64,000 nucleotides of DNA. It comes from Pedobacter sp. Leaf176 (GTDB lineage: Bacteria; Bacteroidota; Bacteroidia; Sphingobacteriales; Sphingobacteriaceae). Within the stretch, counting starts at the first letter, position 1. Each line of letters begins with the position of its first letter. The notes beneath the pieces were generated by a model. The model was not told where the DNA came from and made no database searches. It was given only the letters and a program-made list of their open reading frames with translations. The translations under genes were made by a program, and so were the position numbers. The stretch covers positions 248,001-312,000 of the forward strand of contig NZ_LMPD01000005.1 of the NCBI RefSeq assembly GCF_001424305.1. Direction: 5' to 3'. Positions 62,120 through 64,000 of the stretch are shown piece by piece.

Positions 62120-64000
62120 TTAAATTCTTGTTTTTCTAGGCATTAGGTTTGGTTCTTTTAAGCTGCTTTTTTTCTGTACCCAAGCGAAAACCTGCGGAAG
62201 GATGAAGAGCGCGGCAAGGGTTGAAAAGAATAGCCCACCAATAACAGCCCTGCCGAGCGGCGCGGTCTGTTCACCGGATTCGCCCAACCCAGAGGCCATC
62301 GGGATCATCCCGGCTATCATCGCAAAACTGGTCATCAGGATCGGCCTTAAACGAATCCCGGCACTCACCACTGCCGCCCGGGTAGAATCCTTGTAATCCA
62401 GCCTGAGTTTTTCGGCGTTGGTCACGATAAGTATCGCATTGGCCACTGACACCCCGGTGGACATGATCATCCCCATGTAGCTCTGCAGGTTAAGCGTAGA
62501 ACCTGTAAGCAATAATGCGGTAAGCGACCCAAGGATTACAGCAGGAACGGTCGAAAGAACCGTCAGCGAAAGCTTGAAAGACTGGTAATTGGCCGCAAGC
62601 AGCAGGAAGATCACCAATATCGCAAAAGCAAGTCCGCCCTGAAGAGAAGATAGTGTTTCAGTCAACAGGCTCGACATACCTTTCACTTCAGCAGTTAGTC
62701 CCTTAGGAGGCGTGCCTACGGACTTTAGTGCCTTTTCTACATCAGCAGTTGCCGTTCCAAGATCCTTTTTATAAATGTTTGCGCTCACGGTCAGAAAGCG
62801 TCTTGGCCCGGAGCGGTCATATTCTCCTGGAAGGTAACTGGTATTGAAAGTAGCGATGTCGCCCAGTACCGGACTGCTCTGCCCTTTAACCAAAGGAATT
62901 TCTTTGAGCTCATCCATTGTATTCATGACATACTCTGGAACCTGTACCTGTACCTGGTAGGTATAGGCGGTTTTTTCATCGAGCCATTGGTTCTTCTCAG
63001 TAAATCGGCTGGATGAGGTACTTGCAGTAACTGACCTTGCGATATCAACCACGTTCAGCCCAAACTGCGCCGCCTTTAATCTATCAAGGGTAATAGAAAC
63101 CACGGGAATGTGCAGGGGTTGAGCAATCTGGATATCACGGAGGTAATCTATTTTTTTAAGTTTAGAGAGCACCTTATTAGCGTAAGACTCGATCTGGTCC
63201 ATATCTTTTCCTGCTACTCTGATCTCAATAGGAGTTGCAGCGCCTTGGCTCATAATCTTTTCGGTCATGTCAATCGGCTCAAAGGTGATACGTAGGTCAG
63301 GAAGTTTATAAGCGATGTTCTTTCTCAGCGCATCTTTCAGCTCATCCATATTTACCTTATAATCTTCATCAAGGTTCACCTGAAGCACAGCCTCATGGGT
63401 ACCGGTATTGAAGATATATAAGTTACTTGTTCCGTAACTACTCGGAATAAGCCCAACGTATCCCGAACTAACTGCGATATGGTTATCTACTGTCTGATTG
63501 ATAATGGAAAGTACCTGCTTAAATTTCTCCTCGGTGCGCTCTAATCTGGTACCGTCCGGCGCTTTGATGCGTATCTGGAACTGTCCGTTGTTGAGCTTTG
63601 GCATCATATCCTTTCCAATAAAAACAAATCCCAGTCCTGCAAGAGAAATGACCAGAACTAAATAAATCCCGACAATACCTTTTTTCATCGGCATCCACCG
63701 CTGGATGATTGCCATAAACCGCACCTTCACCCTTTCAAAGAAATCATTTTTTTCCGGTTCATCCTTTTCATTTTGCAGATGCTTTTCTACCTGCTCTCCT
63801 TGCCTCTCGTCCAGGGCCTCTCCTGCATGAGCATGGATCTTACCATGGTCATAGTGCTGGTAACGTTCTTCGTTTATCATCCAGTTGGATAGAATGGGAA
63901 CTAAGGTCTGGGCCACGATGAAAGAGACAACCATGGTGAAGCCAATCGAAAGGGATAGTGGCAAAAACATCGCCTTTGGTATACCGTTCATCATAAAAGA
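62120..64000 (-). CDS. RND efflux permease, C-terminal part (gene extends past window)
   Basis: About 625 residues visible; the frame is open through the right edge, so the N-terminus lies outside. Seen here: spans with SLSIGFTMVVSFIVAQTLVP, a periplasmic-loop region with a His-rich cytoplasmic insert (YQHYDHGKIHAHAGEALDERQ), porter domains (QFRIRIKAPDGTRLERTEE-like), spans 7-12 (LAFAILVIFLLLAANYQSFKLSL, GRAVIGGLFFSTLAALFILPQVFAW). It looks more like AcrB/MexB-related or TriC-like pumps than CzcA. Followed by its adaptor. Confidence 0.87.
   Translation of the reverse strand, partial: SFMMNGIPKAMFLPLSLSIGFTMVVSFIVAQTLVPILSNWMINEERYQHYDHGKIHAHAGEALDERQGEQVEKHLQNEKDEPEKNDFFERVKVRFMAIIQRWMPMKKGIVGIYLVLVISLAGLGFVFIGKDMMPKLNNGQFQIRIKAPDGTRLERTEEKFKQVLSIINQTVDNHIAVSSGYVGLIPSSYGTSNLYIFNTGTHEAVLQVNLDEDYKVNMDELKDALRKNIAYKLPDLRITFEPIDMTEKIMSQGAATPIEIRVAGKDMDQIESYANKVLSKLKKIDYLRDIQIAQPLHIPVVSITLDRLKAAQFGLNVVDIARSVTASTSSSRFTEKNQWLDEKTAYTYQVQVQVPEYVMNTMDELKEIPLVKGQSSPVLGDIATFNTSYLPGEYDRSGPRRFLTVSANIYKKDLGTATADVEKALKSVGTPPKGLTAEVKGMSSLLTETLSSLQGGLAFAILVIFLLLAANYQSFKLSLTVLSTVPAVILGSLTALLLTGSTLNLQSYMGMIMSTGVSVANAILIVTNAEKLRLDYKDSTRAAVVSAGIRLRPILMTSFAMIAGMIPMASGLGESGEQTAPLGRAVIGGLFFSTLAALFILPQVFAWVQKKSSLKEPNLMPRKTRI

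Noticed and set aside
1..64000. CRISPR arrays, tRNA or rRNA genes, intact transposase or integrase
   Set aside because: No regular repeat-spacer pattern, cloverleaf-like sequence, rRNA-like sequence or recombinase motif was seen while reading; absence is by eye and not by program.

Overview
The window looks like an accessory region of a Sphingobacteriaceae-type Bacteroidota genome (Pedobacter, Sphingobacterium or Mucilaginibacter group). Reasons: the CzcA pump is fused to its TolC-type outer-membrane factor, a TonB-dependent receptor carries a CarboxypepD_reg-like N-terminus, several families are largely confined to Bacteroidota (DUF6660-like, DUF3347, Haem_bd), and promoters carry the TAnnTTTG -7 box. 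No rRNA, tRNA, CRISPR array or intact transposase was seen.

Region 1 (1-17.6 kb) is a defence island. It opens with an ABC-three-component (ABC-3C, Lamassu-like) operon whose effector is cut by the window edge. It continues with an unrecognised protein bearing a DxxxxExK nuclease-like motif, a GmrSD-type DUF262/DUF1524 enzyme, a small membrane ORF and a phospholipase-D-like protein. Next is a five-gene set: PD-(D/E)xK endonuclease, FRG-domain protein, GIY-YIG-like nuclease, 62-residue protein and zinc-hook ATPase. A convergent single-chain type ISP/IIG-like restriction-methylation enzyme closes the island. The five-gene set is the best candidate for an undescribed system. Two diverged direct repeats flank the 3.1-9.5 kb part.

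Region 2 (17.6-29.8 kb) holds an orphan receiver protein and a long non-coding gap. A DtxR/MntR-like palindrome precedes a DHOR di-haem protein, Rieske protein and porin operon. A minus-strand block follows with an HD phosphohydrolase, an LTA-synthase-type sulfatase, two small coupled genes, DUF1345, a ZIP transporter, a broken Nramp and a P1B-4-type (SPC) efflux ATPase.

Region 3 (29.8-49.6 kb, all minus strand) is a heavy-metal island: CzcB and a CzcA-CzcC fusion, two DUF6660-like proteins, a TonB receptor, a CopA Cu(I) ATPase, a tripartite multicopper oxidase, a haem-binding protein, two DUF3347 proteins, a His-rich protein and a CusB-like adaptor. It carries deletion scars: a frameshifted metallophosphoesterase, a CusB with no CusA, and an Lgt/adaptor chimera.

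Region 4 (50.1-58.7 kb, plus strand) is a sulfur-oxidation and detoxification cluster: a Crp/Fnr regulator, TauE exporter, two persulfide-dioxygenase-rhodanese proteins, a methyltransferase, a rhodanese, two YeeE/YedE transporters, DUF983, a TsdA-like cytochrome and DsrE. A GTGAC-N4-GTCAC operator lies exactly 36 bases (start to start) before the -7 box at three promoters. That is the geometry of a class II Crp/Fnr activator, so this cluster probably forms a small regulon.

Region 5 (59-64 kb) holds DUF202, a second orphan receiver, small proteins, an outer-membrane barrel and an RND efflux adaptor/pump pair running off the right edge.
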